Notes: generated from the letters alone by a model not told the origin. 64,000 bases of DNA from an uncultured Muribaculaceae bacterium (GCA_910576935.1 CAJTKG010000001.1:1-64000), one strand, 5' to 3'. Numbered from the stretch's first letter, positions 43,148-53,733 are shown. A program made the numbers and translations.

Positions 43148-44566
43148 TCAGTTTTTATCGTTTGAGATGTCGCGGCACAGTTCGGGCAGATAAAGGTTCA
43201 GATCACCCGCACCGGCAGCCAACAGGATTTCAAAATTAGTATTTTTCATCGTTTTGACAAAATCATACTTAGAAATCATCACTTTATCGTCGCATTTTAT
43301 GCGATCGAAGATGATTTTCGATGAGACTCCTTCGATAGGCTCTTCTCGAGCCGGATAAATGTCGATGAGCACGACAGAGTCGGCGGCAGAGAGCACCTCG
43401 GCAAATTCGGGGGCGAAATCACGAGTGCGACTGTAAAGATGAGGCTGGAAAGCCACTGTCAGACGGTTGTCGGGATAAAGAGACCGCACCGAAGCTATGC
43501 TCTGACGTAACTCGTCGGGGTGATGGGCGTAGTCGTCGATGACGACATGTCCGCCGGGCATCTGCTGTTTGAGATGGAACTCGAAACGGCGCTCCGGTCC
43601 CATGAAACTCTTCATGGCCTCGCGGGCGCTGTCGGGCTCAAAGTCGCCTGTCAGCCAACATGCACCGAGGGACGCGACTGCGTTGTCGATGTTGATCTCG
43701 ACAGGCACACCAAGCTCAATGTCTTTGACCGAACCGCCGGGGTAGACGAAATCGAAGACTATCGTGCCGTTGCCGCGACGGATATCGGCGGCATGAAAGT
43801 CGCCGGCATCACGCGAGTATGTATATGTCTCAACCTCATCACCGGGACGCGGTTTAAGTTTGAGGTCGGTGTGTATCAGCAGTTTGCCGCCAGACTTAAT
43901 GAGTTCGGTGAAGTGGGCGAAACTCTCGAGATAGGCTTCCTCGGTACCGTAGATGTCAAGATGGTCGGGGTCGGTGGCCGTGATAACGGCTATGTAGGGC
44001 GAGAGCTGATGGAACGAGCGGTCATATTCGTCGGCTTCGATGACCGAATAAGGCGATGTCGCTGACAGTAGCAGATTGCTGTGATAGTTGCGCAGGATGC
44101 CGCCGAGAAAGGCGTTGCAACCGACGCTGCCGCAGTGGAGCACATGGGCTGCCATCGACGATGTCGTGGTTTTGCCGTGTGTGCCGGCAAAACACAGGCC
44201 TTTGCTTTCGCGGGTGATGTTGCCGAGGGCGGCGGCACGTTTGAGCAAAGTGAAGCCGCCTTGACGGAAGAAAGTCAGCGGCACGTTGTCGGCCGGTACG
44301 GCCGGGGTATAGATGACTTCGGTCGTCGACGGGTCGCGGAAGGCCTCCGGCACGGCATCCATAGAATCGTCAAACGATATCGCCACTCCTTCGGCGGCGA
44401 GAGCGTCGGTCAGGGGTGACGGTGTGCGGTCGTAACCGGCCACGGCATAACCGCGCGACAGATAATAGCGCTCAAGGGCGGCCATGCCTATGCCACCGGC
44501 GCCTACGAAATATATTTTGTCGACATTACGCGACAGTGTCTTGTCTTCAACCATTTTAATAGTCAT
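43148..44566 (-). CDS. murC: UDP-N-acetylmuramate-L-alanine ligase
   Basis: The 472-residue Mur ligase begins with the Rossmann motif FVGAGGIGMAALERYY and has the ATP loop GTHGKTTTSSM and the family segment YAHHPDELRQSI. MurC adds L-alanine to UDP-MurNAc in the cytosol. Its ATG overlaps the murG stop (ATGA). Length is normal for the family. Confidence 0.97.
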   Translation of the reverse strand: MTIKMVEDKTLSRNVDKIYFVGAGGIGMAALERYYLSRGYAVAGYDRTPSPLTDALAAEGVAISFDDSMDAVPEAFRDPSTTEVIYTPAVPADNVPLTFFRQGGFTLLKRAAALGNITRESKGLCFAGTHGKTTTSSMAAHVLHCGSVGCNAFLGGILRNYHSNLLLSATSPYSVIEADEYDRSFHQLSPYIAVITATDPDHLDIYGTEEAYLESFAHFTELIKSGGKLLIHTDLKLKPRPGDEVETYTYSRDAGDFHAADIRRGNGTIVFDFVYPGGSVKDIELGVPVEINIDNAVASLGACWLTGDFEPDSAREAMKSFMGPERRFEFHLKQQMPGGHVVIDDYAHHPDELRQSIASVRSLYPDNRLTVAFQPHLYSRTRDFAPEFAEVLSAADSVVLIDIYPAREEPIEGVSSKIIFDRIKCDDKVMISKYDFVKTMKNTNFEILLAAGAGDLNLYLPELCRDISNDKN

Positions 44567-45687
44567 TTTATGAGTTCGAGAACGGCATCGACGATTTTTT
44601 CGTCTGAATCGGGAAGGGCCATGGCAAGGATGTTGCGACTTAGTCTGTCGCGAGTCTCGCTGTCGTCAGAGAGTCTGACAATGGCCTCGGGCAGTTTTGC
44701 GGCGGCATCGGCGTCGAGAATCATCACGGCGGCGTCGCGGTCGGCGAGAGCGAGAGCGTTTTTGCGTTGATGGTCTTCGGCGACATTGGGCGACGGCACG
44801 AGTATGACAGGTTTGCCGAGAAGCTGGAGCTCGCTGATGCTTCCCGCGCCGGCGCGGGAGACGACGAGATCGGCGGCACGGTAGGCGACATCCATGTCAG
44901 AGATGAAAGCCGTGGCTTTGACATCCTTGCGTCCGGCGGCATTGCGCACGACCTCGGTGTCCGCATAGTTTTTACCGGTCTGCCAGAGCAACTGGCGACC
45001 GTCGGCTGTGATGACGTCGAGGGCGTTGCCGACAGCCTCGTTTATCGTGCGGGCGCCGAGGCTGCCGCCTACGACAAGTATTAGCCGGCGCGCGGGGTCG
45101 AAGCCAAGGGCCTTCTTTGCTTCGGCCTGCGTCATTGTATTGGTAAGCAAATTCTTGCGCACGGGATTGCCTGTCTTTATGATGCGGTCGGCGGGGAAGA
45201 AACGTTCCATGCCGTCATATGCGACACAGATTTTCCCGGCTTTGGATGCCAACAGTTTGTTTGTCACACCGGCATAAGAGTTCTGTTCCTGGAGCAATGT
45301 AGGCACGCCCATACGTTGTGCGGCTTTGAGTGTCGGACCGCTGGCGTAGCCGCCTACACCGATGGCTATCTGCGGCCTGAACTCTCTGACAACGCGTCGT
45401 GCCAGACGTATGCTTTTCCACAGGCGCAGCAATACCTTGACGTTTCTGACCGGATTCTTACGGTCAAAGCCGCTTACAGGCAAACCGATTATCTCATATC
45501 CGGCCGCCGGTACGCGCTGCATCTCCATGCGGTTTTCGGCACCTACAAATCTGATGTCGGCATCGGGGAAACGGTTTTTGATGGCGTTGGCGATGGATAT
45601 GGCCGGGAATATGTGTCCGCCCGTGCCACCGCCGCTGATAAGTACGCGCTCGAGTTTTATAGTGTTGTCTGATGTTTTCATAATCAT
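44563..45687 (-). CDS. murG: UDP-N-acetylglucosamine:lipid I N-acetylglucosaminyltransferase
   Basis: The 374-residue GT28 glycosyltransferase has the N-terminal GGGTGGHIFPA, GVGGYASGP, LLQEQN and the donor region VSRAGAGSISELQLLGKP. MurG converts lipid I to lipid II at the inner face of the membrane. The ATG at 45687 overlaps the ftsW stop; a second ATG two codons inside (45681) is possible. Confidence 0.97.
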   Translation of the reverse strand: MIMKTSDNTIKLERVLISGGGTGGHIFPAISIANAIKNRFPDADIRFVGAENRMEMQRVPAAGYEIIGLPVSGFDRKNPVRNVKVLLRLWKSIRLARRVVREFRPQIAIGVGGYASGPTLKAAQRMGVPTLLQEQNSYAGVTNKLLASKAGKICVAYDGMERFFPADRIIKTGNPVRKNLLTNTMTQAEAKKALGFDPARRLILVVGGSLGARTINEAVGNALDVITADGRQLLWQTGKNYADTEVVRNAAGRKDVKATAFISDMDVAYRAADLVVSRAGAGSISELQLLGKPVILVPSPNVAEDHQRKNALALADRDAAVMILDADAAAKLPEAIVRLSDDSETRDRLSRNILAMALPDSDEKIVDAVLELIK

Positions 45688-47033
45688 AATTGTGAGGGGT
45701 TATCACTCTGCATGTTTTCGGGCAGGGCCTCGATTTCTTTCCTGATGGCTTCTTTATCGTCCTTAAGAGCGGCATGGCGACATGTCGAGAGCATGATGCC
45801 GAGAGCTATCGAAGTTACTATCACCGATGTTCCACCTTTCGATATAAGCGGCAACGGCTGCCCTGAAACGGGGAAGACTCCGGTGACTATAGCCATATGG
45901 AACAGAGCCTGATAGACTATATATATCGCGCAACCTATGACAAGCAGACACGGGAATGTCTGTTTACACTGTGTTGCCACCCAACCGGCTCTGGCCAGTA
46001 GCCACAGATAGCACACCAACAGGAAGATGCCGGTAATGAGACCGAGTTCTTCGATGACGATTGCATATATATAGTCTGAGAAGGCGAGCGGCAGACGGGC
46101 ATTCTCGCGCGAGTTGCCGGGGCCTACACCCAACAGGCCGCCGTGGGCCTGGGCAATATAGCTCAGCTGCTCCTGTTTGTTTTCGTCGGTAATATCGTCG
46201 TTATATTTGTTGAGCCGGAAATGGCGGCTGAAACGTGCTTTCCATGTGCCCATGCGCTTTATAGCCTCGCTTTCACTGACTTCTTCCTGGTTGAGTCGCG
46301 CGACCTCGATGGCGGCCTGGCTCGGTCCCTCCTCTTTGGTAAACTGTCTGACTGCAAAATATCCGCCGGCAAGTATACCGTAGACAAGGAGTACGGCACC
46401 GAACTTTTTGAGGCTGACGCCGCCGATAAGCATCATTGACAGGCTTATAGCCATCAGCAGCAAGGTGTTGGTCAGACCTTGTTCAAGCAGAAGGCCGCAA
46501 CAGAAGAGAATCAGCAAAGTGCAGTAGATGACACCTTTTGTAGTGACATCGCGTTTGCCGGGCATCTGATTGCGGCTCAGAATCCAAGCCACGCCGAGAG
46601 CTGCGCCGAGTTTGAGAAATTCGGCGGGAAGCACCGTCAGCGGGCCGACCTGCAGACCACGCATCGTACCGTTTATCTTGACTCCGGCGACAAGTACCAA
46701 TATCATGGCGCCGATACTGCCTATGAGATACCACGGCACGGCTTTCAATATGTAGACATAGTGAAACTTCTGTATGACGAGCATCAGCAGAAGGCCTATA
46801 CCGAGAAAACGGGCATGCCGGATGATAGGGCCATAGATGTCGTCGGGCGATACTTCCTGACTCGAGGCACTGAAAAGTTCGATGACAGAAATGATTAGCA
46901 GGGCTATGTATATGCCCCAGACATGGTGGTCTGTACGCAATTTAGGTGTAAGGCGCTCGGCATCCTCGATTGCGGTTGTCGCGGCGTCGGTTTTCTGCCC
47001 GATGTCGGGTGTGATGTCAATATCAGCTTGCAT
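45684..47033 (-). CDS. ftsW: FtsW/RodA family peptidoglycan polymerase
   Basis: The 449-residue SEDS protein has about ten membrane helices after a ~40-residue cytosolic start. Family features: VLPAEFLKLG, GLLGVGPGNSRENARLPLAFSDYI and the C-terminal VSGQPLPLISKGGTS. It polymerises lipid II during division with its partner PBP (FtsI, also in this cluster). The position in the cluster favours FtsW over RodA. Confidence 0.96.
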   Translation of the reverse strand: MQADIDITPDIGQKTDAATTAIEDAERLTPKLRTDHHVWGIYIALLIISVIELFSASSQEVSPDDIYGPIIRHARFLGIGLLLMLVIQKFHYVYILKAVPWYLIGSIGAMILVLVAGVKINGTMRGLQVGPLTVLPAEFLKLGAALGVAWILSRNQMPGKRDVTTKGVIYCTLLILFCCGLLLEQGLTNTLLLMAISLSMMLIGGVSLKKFGAVLLVYGILAGGYFAVRQFTKEEGPSQAAIEVARLNQEEVSESEAIKRMGTWKARFSRHFRLNKYNDDITDENKQEQLSYIAQAHGGLLGVGPGNSRENARLPLAFSDYIYAIVIEELGLITGIFLLVCYLWLLARAGWVATQCKQTFPCLLVIGCAIYIVYQALFHMAIVTGVFPVSGQPLPLISKGGTSVIVTSIALGIMLSTCRHAALKDDKEAIRKEIEALPENMQSDNPSQL

Positions 47034-47053
47034 GTGTCTTTCTCTTAAAGTGT

Positions 47054-48415
47054 TTATTTTTCAAGGTTTCTGACGGCCTCTTTGAAAAGTTCGCCTCGGT
47101 TCTCATAACTTGTGAACAGGTCGAAGCTGGCACAGCATGGCGACAGCAGCACGGCATCACCGCTGACGGCGAGACGACGACAGGCTTCGACGGCTTCGTC
47201 GAGTGAATGTGTGTCGACGACGGTGTCGACCTCGCCGCCGAAGAAGTCGAGTATCTTTTTGTTGTCCTTGCCCATGGCCACGATAGCTTTGACTTTCTCG
47301 CGGACAAGCGGCAGTATCTCGGTGTAGTCGTTGCCCTTGTCTTTTCCGCCGAGAATCAGCACGACAGGCTTGGTCATCGAATCGAGCGCATACCAGCACG
47401 AGTTTACGTTTGTGGCCTTGGAATCATTGATCCACTCGACACCGGCGATGTCGGCGACGTGTTCGAGACGGTGCTCGACACCGGCGAAATCGCTCAGAGC
47501 GCTGCGTATATCGTCTTTGCGGATATTCAGCAGGCAGGCCGATATACCGGCGGCCATAGAGTTGTAGAGGTTGTGGATGCCGTTGAGTGCCAGATCGGCA
47601 CGAGGCATAGACAAGCTTGTGCCGGGGGTGTTGATGATCATCTCGTTCTCGGCATCGATATATGCGGCTGTGTTTTCTTCACGATGTTCGGCAAACGGAT
47701 ACAATGTGGCCTCGGTGCTGATGCTTTTGAGCTGTGCGGTCACTATCGGATCGTCGTGCCAGTAGATGAAAGCGTCTTTGGGCGTAAGATTCTGAAGAAT
47801 GCGAAATTTGGCGTTGACATAGTTCTGCATCTTGTAGTCATAGCGGTCAAGGTGGTCGGGGGTGATGTTTAGTATCACGGCGATGTTTGCCTTGAACTTA
47901 TACATGTTGTCGAGCTGGAAACTGCTCAGTTCTATGACATAGACATCGTGTGGGTCACGGGCGACCTGAAGCGCCAGACTGTTGCCGACATTTCCGGCAA
48001 GACCGACGTTAAGCCCTGCACGGCGGAGTATGTGATATGTGAGCAAGGTCGTGGTAGTTTTGCCGTTGCTTCCGGTGATGCAGACCATCTTTGAATCGGT
48101 ATACCTACCGGCGAACTCGATTTCGCTGATGACCGGTATGTTTTTCTCCTTGATGGCCTTCATGACGGGAGTCGTGTCGGCGATTCCCGGGCTTTTTATT
48201 ATTTCGTCGGCGGCAAGGATGCGTTCGAGAGTATGGCGGCCGTCCTCCCACTCGACGCCTTCGGCGTCGAGTATGGTACGGTATTTAGGTGTTATGTGTC
48301 CATAGTCGCTGACAAAGACATCAAAGCCTTTGTCTTTGGCGAGTATGGCAGCTCCGGTGCCGCTCTCTCCGGCGCCGAGTATGACGATGCGGCGGTTATT
48401 GTTCTGTTCTTTCAT
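47054..48415 (-). CDS. murD: UDP-N-acetylmuramoylalanine-D-glutamate ligase
   Basis: The 453-residue ligase begins IVILGAGESGTGAAIL, then has ATP loop GSNGKTTTT, NITPDHLDRY, and NDSKATN. MurD adds D-glutamate to UDP-MurNAc-L-Ala in the cytosol. It is 20 bases upstream of ftsW and 23 downstream of mraY. Confidence 0.97.
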   Translation of the reverse strand: MKEQNNNRRIVILGAGESGTGAAILAKDKGFDVFVSDYGHITPKYRTILDAEGVEWEDGRHTLERILAADEIIKSPGIADTTPVMKAIKEKNIPVISEIEFAGRYTDSKMVCITGSNGKTTTTLLTYHILRRAGLNVGLAGNVGNSLALQVARDPHDVYVIELSSFQLDNMYKFKANIAVILNITPDHLDRYDYKMQNYVNAKFRILQNLTPKDAFIYWHDDPIVTAQLKSISTEATLYPFAEHREENTAAYIDAENEMIINTPGTSLSMPRADLALNGIHNLYNSMAAGISACLLNIRKDDIRSALSDFAGVEHRLEHVADIAGVEWINDSKATNVNSCWYALDSMTKPVVLILGGKDKGNDYTEILPLVREKVKAIVAMGKDNKKILDFFGGEVDTVVDTHSLDEAVEACRRLAVSGDAVLLSPCCASFDLFTSYENRGELFKEAVRNLEK

Positions 48416-48438
48416 TATATATGTATAACTGTGTGTCT

Positions 48439-49689
48439 TTATCTGATTTTCAATGTTACAAATGTCACAACGGCGAGTATTATGCCGATGATCCAGAAAC
48501 GTGTGACGATCTTGGCCTCCGGAATCGGCGTGAACGGACGCTGTATCAAGGCGTCGATGCCGGCATTGCCCGGTTTCTGGAAATGATGATGCAATGGCGA
48601 CATCTTGAAGATGCGCTTGCCGCCGGTTTTCTTGAAATATGCCACCTGAAGCACTACCGAGAGGTCTTCAATATAGAAGAGTGCGCAGAGTATCGGCAGC
48701 AGCAGTTCTTTGTGTATCAGTATGGCAAAGACGGCGATAATGCCGCCGAGAGTGAGGCTGCCGGTGTCACCCATGAATACCTGGGCCGGATAGGCGTTAT
48801 ACCATAGGAAGCCGACAAGGGCACCGATAAACGCCGCCATGTAGACGACGAGCTCCTCGCTGCCGGGTATATACATTATATTAAGATATGACGAATAGAT
48901 GACATTTCCGCCGAGATAAGCCATGATCGCCAAGGCGACTCCTATGATGGCCGACAGGCCCGATGTCATGCCGTCGAGGCCGTCGTTAAGGTTTGCGCCG
49001 TTGCTCGTTGCCGAGACAAAGAAGATGACAAATATAAAGAAGATGACCCAGCCGCCGGTCTCGGCATGCGAGCCCATCCATGATGTCAGCATCGAATAAT
49101 CGAAGTTGTTGTTCTTCACAAACGGAATGGTTGTCTGGGGCGACTTGGTGGTCTCGGTGTCATAGATGACCTGCTCGACTTCGTTGGTGGCGACATTGAC
49201 GACCTCCTGATTCTCGACGATTACCATATCGGGATTGAGAAACATCGTCACGGCGACGATGACGGCGATGCCCACCTGACCGATGATCTTGTATTTGCCT
49301 TTCATGCCGTCTTTGTTTCGGTATTTGATCTTCTTGTAATCGTCAAGAAAACCTATTGTACCGAGCCATAGAGTGGCGACAATCATCAACAGCATGTAAA
49401 CATTTGCGAGATTGCCGACAAGCAACGCAGGCACCAATATCGCAGCTATTATAATGATTCCGCCCATTGTCGGCGTACCTGTCTTTTTCTGTTGGCCTTC
49501 GAGGTCGAGATTGCGGATTATTTCGCCGACTTGCATAAGCTGCAGGCGGTCAATGATCTTGCGACCGATGAAAATGGCGATCAGAAGTGCCAGCACAAAA
49601 GACACGCCCGAACGGAAGGTGATGTAATCCATCAGTCGCGAGCCGGGAAGGCCATATTGCTTTAATATCGTAAAAAGATAATATATCAT
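48439..49689 (-). CDS. mraY: Phospho-N-acetylmuramoyl-pentapeptide transferase
   Basis: The 416-residue, ten-helix membrane enzyme has the MraY signatures KKTGTPTMGG, FLDDYKKI, NLNDGLDGM and the HHH-type SPLHHHFQKPG. A ~60-residue extracytoplasmic insert (around NQEVVNVATNEVEQVIYD) makes it longer than the E. coli enzyme, as is common in Bacteroidetes. MraY moves phospho-MurNAc-pentapeptide onto undecaprenyl phosphate to make lipid I. Confidence 0.97.
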   Translation of the reverse strand: MIYYLFTILKQYGLPGSRLMDYITFRSGVSFVLALLIAIFIGRKIIDRLQLMQVGEIIRNLDLEGQQKKTGTPTMGGIIIIAAILVPALLVGNLANVYMLLMIVATLWLGTIGFLDDYKKIKYRNKDGMKGKYKIIGQVGIAVIVAVTMFLNPDMVIVENQEVVNVATNEVEQVIYDTETTKSPQTTIPFVKNNNFDYSMLTSWMGSHAETGGWVIFFIFVIFFVSATSNGANLNDGLDGMTSGLSAIIGVALAIMAYLGGNVIYSSYLNIMYIPGSEELVVYMAAFIGALVGFLWYNAYPAQVFMGDTGSLTLGGIIAVFAILIHKELLLPILCALFYIEDLSVVLQVAYFKKTGGKRIFKMSPLHHHFQKPGNAGIDALIQRPFTPIPEAKIVTRFWIIGIILAVVTFVTLKIR

Positions 49690-49711
49690 TTTGTTTTATG
49701 TTGTTTATCTG

Positions 49712-51172
49712 TCATTTATGTTCGGACAAAGCTTTGGCTACCTCTTCGCGGTCGTCGAAGTGCGAGCTGACGCCGGCGATTATCTGATATGTCTCATGTC
49801 CTTTGCCGGCGACAAGTACGACGTCTCCTTCCCGGGCAAGAGCCACGGCTGCGCGTATGGCTTCGCGGCGGTCTGTTATGGCGATGGTGCGACGACGGGC
49901 TTCTTCGTCGAGGCCGGCAAGCATGTCGGCGATGATGTCTTCGGGTTTCTCATCGCGCGGGTTGTCGGATGTGAGTATTACACGGTCACTCCGCCGGGCC
50001 GCTTCGGCGGCCATGACGGGGCGTTTGCCACGGTCACGGTTGCCGCCGGCGCCACAGACGGTGATGACCGAGTGTGCGCGGCCGACGACGTCGCGTATGG
50101 TGTCAAGAACGTTAACGAGGGCATCGGGCGTGTGGGCATAGTCGACTATAGCCGTGACACCGCGGCCTCTGAATGTCTGAAAACGCCCGGCAACAGGCAC
50201 GAGGCGGCTCATGGCGACAAGAAGTTCATAACCGTCAAAGCCCATAAGCATTCCGGTGCCATAGACGGCCGTGAGGTTGGCGGCGTTGAATCGGCCTGTA
50301 AAAAGAGTCTCGACTTCATTACCGTTAAAGGCGACGAGCATGCCGTCGAGGCGGTTCTCTATTATACGGCCGCGGAAGTCGGCGTCATTGCGGGTAGAAT
50401 AGGTATATACGTGCGCCATGGTGTTCTGCACCATGATCTTGCCGTTGCGGTCGTCAATGTTGACAAGGGCGAAAGCCTCACGGGGCAACATATCGAAAAA
50501 TGACTTTTTTGCGTCGAGATATGCGTCGAACGTCTTGTGATAGTCGAGATGGTCACGTGTGAGATTGGTGAAAATGCCGCCGGCGAAATGCAGACCGGCT
50601 ATGCGATGCTGTGCGGCGGCGTGACTGCTTACTTCCATGGCGGCGATGCTGCAGCCGGCTTCGACCATGTCGGCAAGGAGACGGTTTAGTTCGATGGGGT
50701 CGGGTGTAGTGTGGGTCGACGGTATATCCGTGTCGCCGATCTTGTTGACAACAGTCGAGAGCAGCCCGGCTTTGAGGCCGAAGATGCGGGCCAGTTCGTA
50801 GATGAGCGTGGCGACGGTGGTCTTGCCGTTGGTGCCGGTAACACCGATCAGACGCAGTTTACGCGACGGATTGTCATACCATTGCGACGCCAGACAGCCG
50901 AGCGCCACGGAGGCGTCGGCGACCTTGACGAAAGTGACGTTTGCGGTGATGCCGACCGGTATGTTCTCGCAGACAACGGCCGAAGCACCGGCCTCGACAG
51001 CATTGGCGATAAAATCGTGACCGTCGACGTTATATCCTCTGACGGCGACAAACAGCGAGCCGGGCCCGCACAGTCGCGAGTCTGACGTCAGCTTGGAGAT
51101 GTCGACGTGCTCGTCGCCTATTATTTCTTCGGTGATGACGGCCGAAAGTAGATTTGACAGTTTCTTATACAT
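49712..51172 (-). CDS. murE: UDP-N-acetylmuramoyl-tripeptide synthetase
   Basis: The 486-residue ligase has the ATP loop GVTGTNGKTTVATL, MEVSSHA, FTNLTRDHLDYH and a DNPRDE box (SDNPRDEKPEDI). In Gram-negatives, DNPR marks the form adding meso-diaminopimelate to UDP-MurNAc-L-Ala-D-Glu. Its ATG shares one base with the ftsI stop. Confidence 0.97.
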   Translation of the reverse strand: MYKKLSNLLSAVITEEIIGDEHVDISKLTSDSRLCGPGSLFVAVRGYNVDGHDFIANAVEAGASAVVCENIPVGITANVTFVKVADASVALGCLASQWYDNPSRKLRLIGVTGTNGKTTVATLIYELARIFGLKAGLLSTVVNKIGDTDIPSTHTTPDPIELNRLLADMVEAGCSIAAMEVSSHAAAQHRIAGLHFAGGIFTNLTRDHLDYHKTFDAYLDAKKSFFDMLPREAFALVNIDDRNGKIMVQNTMAHVYTYSTRNDADFRGRIIENRLDGMLVAFNGNEVETLFTGRFNAANLTAVYGTGMLMGFDGYELLVAMSRLVPVAGRFQTFRGRGVTAIVDYAHTPDALVNVLDTIRDVVGRAHSVITVCGAGGNRDRGKRPVMAAEAARRSDRVILTSDNPRDEKPEDIIADMLAGLDEEARRRTIAITDRREAIRAAVALAREGDVVLVAGKGHETYQIIAGVSSHFDDREEVAKALSEHK

Positions 51173-53370
51173 CAGTTTTGTGTCAGATTGATTGATATTT
51201 TAGTACCGCGCGCGGCGATAGCGCCGGGTGCCGGAGACTGACTTGCCACGTAACCCACGCCGCTGAAGCCGACATTGAACCCGCACTCTTCGAGACGCAC
51301 GACAGCCTCGCGTATGCCAAGTCCGCGCACATCAGGAACATGGCCACTCTTGACTGCGGCCGGTGACTTTATCTCGACACCTGAGGGAAAACGGAGTCCG
51401 GAGGCGAGAGTCTTGTTGCGGTCGGGATTCGACGAGGCGTAGAGCGTCGGGCGTGTGCCGGGATGCGATTCTTCGTTTATATCCGAACTATTGTCGAGCA
51501 TACCGCGCGAGAACAGTTTAAGAGCTACGTTTTTGACAACGGTGCCCGATGTCGTGGCCGCGCCTTTGTAGGCCGGCGACGGGTCGCTGATGACGACAAA
51601 GCAGGTGTATTTGGGCTTGTCATATGGGAAGAAACCGCAGAATGCCAGGCGGTAGCGGTTTTCGAGATAGCCGCCGGCCTTGACTGCGACCTTGTCGGTC
51701 TTGCCTTTGACAGTGTCGTTCTTGACTTTCTTTGGCTCGGCTATGATGCGGCACGTGCCTGTCTTGCCGGCGATGTCGACGATCTTGCTGCGCACGGCTT
51801 TGGCCGTGCCGCCTTGTCCCCAGACCACCGAGTGGAGCATCTCGCGCAGGATATTGGCATTCTCGGGGCTGCAGATGCGGTCACGCACATAGCTTACCGG
51901 TATCACAGAGTCTGTGCCGTCGGGAAGGCTAAGCCCCTTGACCAGACGCGGACGGACGAAACGGCCGCCGTTGGCGATGGCGTTATAGACGGCGCACGTA
52001 TAAAGAGGCGGTATCATCGTCGAGTATCCGAAGACCATACGCGACAGAGCGATGCGTCCGCCGCGGTTGTTCTCGAGTGTGGGGAAATAAGGTGTGCGCT
52101 CACGCTCCATGCCGGTTTTGAAGCGATCGAAGAAGCCGAGGTCGCGCAGACGTTGGCGGAAAGCATTGGGATTGTTCTCGAAGTGTGAGGTCATGAGCTT
52201 CGTCATGCCTATGTTTGACGAGTATTCGAGAAAGCGGTCGACCGACAGCGACGAAGGTGAGTGGGTGTCGTTGATGGGACGGCCTCCGCAGTAGCGGTAG
52301 CCTACACCTTTGGGTTCGATATGGTATGGCCGCGTCAGCGGGAACGCAAAACCGTCTTCGAGGGCGACGAGCATCGAGATGGTCTTGACGACCGATCCCG
52401 GTTCATATGCAAGGACAATGCGGTTCATGCCTTCGATATATCGGTTTGCGTCGAGGGTGTCGCGCTCAAGGTTGGATATGGCCTTGATGTCGCCGGTGCC
52501 GACCTCCATCAGTATGGCCGAACCCCACTCGGCGCCTGTCGTCAGGAGCATGTCGCCGAGTTCATGCTCGAGGATGTCCTGCATCGTGATGTCAATGGTA
52601 GTCGTGACAGTGTAGCCGTGTCGCGGCTTTTGTATCGTCCAGTTGCCGAGACGGTCGGTAAAGAATACTTTCTTTGCCTTGCCCGGAATGCCGTAGAGCA
52701 GTGAGTCGAGGGCGCGTTCGAGACCCGAGGCTCCTCTGACATCGCGCAGACCGACTTCGCCTACACGGCCAATGCTGAGATGAGCCATGTCTCCGTAGGG
52801 ATATTTGCGTTTGAGAACCCGCTCTTTTACCAGGCCGGTGCGATTGGCGTTTTTGGTGCGTTTGAAAAACGGGAAGGCTTTGACGCGTTGCACGTCGTCG
52901 TCTGAAATTTCTTTCAACAGCAGAAACGAGCGGCTGCGGCGCGATTTGGGCTTCTCAAGCTCGCGACAGAGATATTTTTTCCACTCGTCGCGGGTGCGCA
53001 CGGGGAAGTATACGGCGAGACTGTCGGCGAGGCTGTCGACAGCCGCGTGGTATTCCCGTATGAGGAACTTCTTGGTCCTGAAGTCGATGCGCAAGTTGAA
53101 ATAGTTGAGGTTGGTCGCGAGTATGCTGCCGTTGCCGGCGAGGATATCACCGCGCAGTGGTTTTATAAGGACGGTGTCGCCGAGATGACGCTCGCCTTTC
53201 TGATTCCACTTGGCGGCGTTGACGACAGTTGTGTCGACGGCCATGAAGATTATTGCCCCGGCGAGGAGCAATATCATGAACGATATGAGCCCGAGGCGAC
53301 CGAGTATATGGTTGCGGCGGCTGATTATCTTGGGGCTTTTTTTGCTATTTTTTGTCGGCATGGTTTGCAT
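51172..53370 (-). CDS. ftsI: Division-specific penicillin-binding protein with PASTA domain
   Basis: The 732-residue protein has one N-terminal membrane helix (LISFMILLLAGAIIFMAV), a dimerisation domain, and the transpeptidase domain with all three active-site motifs: SVVK in YEPGSVVKTI, SSN in EYSSNIGM and KTGT in IAGKTGTCR. The last ~60 residues form a PASTA repeat (VPDVRGLGIREAVVRLEECGF ... SPAPG). It cross-links septal peptidoglycan with FtsW. Two ATGs are possible (53370, 53361); either overlaps the end of ftsL. Confidence 0.95.
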   Translation of the reverse strand: MQTMPTKNSKKSPKIISRRNHILGRLGLISFMILLLAGAIIFMAVDTTVVNAAKWNQKGERHLGDTVLIKPLRGDILAGNGSILATNLNYFNLRIDFRTKKFLIREYHAAVDSLADSLAVYFPVRTRDEWKKYLCRELEKPKSRRSRSFLLLKEISDDDVQRVKAFPFFKRTKNANRTGLVKERVLKRKYPYGDMAHLSIGRVGEVGLRDVRGASGLERALDSLLYGIPGKAKKVFFTDRLGNWTIQKPRHGYTVTTTIDITMQDILEHELGDMLLTTGAEWGSAILMEVGTGDIKAISNLERDTLDANRYIEGMNRIVLAYEPGSVVKTISMLVALEDGFAFPLTRPYHIEPKGVGYRYCGGRPINDTHSPSSLSVDRFLEYSSNIGMTKLMTSHFENNPNAFRQRLRDLGFFDRFKTGMERERTPYFPTLENNRGGRIALSRMVFGYSTMIPPLYTCAVYNAIANGGRFVRPRLVKGLSLPDGTDSVIPVSYVRDRICSPENANILREMLHSVVWGQGGTAKAVRSKIVDIAGKTGTCRIIAEPKKVKNDTVKGKTDKVAVKAGGYLENRYRLAFCGFFPYDKPKYTCFVVISDPSPAYKGAATTSGTVVKNVALKLFSRGMLDNSSDINEESHPGTRPTLYASSNPDRNKTLASGLRFPSGVEIKSPAAVKSGHVPDVRGLGIREAVVRLEECGFNVGFSGVGYVASQSPAPGAIAARGTKISINLTQN

Positions 53371-53722
53371 AGCTTAGTTTAAAAGGCGGACGGTCTTGAA
53401 TGCCAAGCCCGAGACCGAGCGTGTCAACAAGATGCTGCATCGACGACTCGCGCGTCGACGACATGTAATGTGAGCGCTGATTCTGAAGCTCGGTCTTGCA
53501 TATCTCGAGCTCGGAGTTAAGCGCTGTGATGGTCTCCATTGCCGTGACACTGTCGTAACGACATGAGATGTAAACGAGTATGACGGCCACGATGGCTGTT
53601 GTCTGCACGAAATAGCGCTTAAAGAAGCGGCTCGACAGCACGCGGCCGTGCGTGGTGACATCGATGGCGTTTTTGATCTGCCGCCGGGTATTGGCCTGTT
53701 TGTATTTTTCAAAGATTCCCAT
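53345..53722 (-). CDS. ftsL: FtsL-like cell division protein
   Basis: The 125-residue protein has a short cytosolic start, one membrane helix (VQTTAIVAVILVYISCRY) and a periplasmic coiled-coil-like stretch (ITALNSELEICKTELQNQRS). FtsL is poorly conserved; identification rests on size, topology and place between rsmH and ftsI. It overlaps ftsI by 17 or 26 bases depending on that gene's start. Confidence 0.8.
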   Translation of the reverse strand: MGIFEKYKQANTRRQIKNAIDVTTHGRVLSSRFFKRYFVQTTAIVAVILVYISCRYDSVTAMETITALNSELEICKTELQNQRSHYMSSTRESSMQHLVDTLGLGLGIQDRPPFKLSYANHADKK

Positions 53723-53733
53723 TGCTCTGAGGT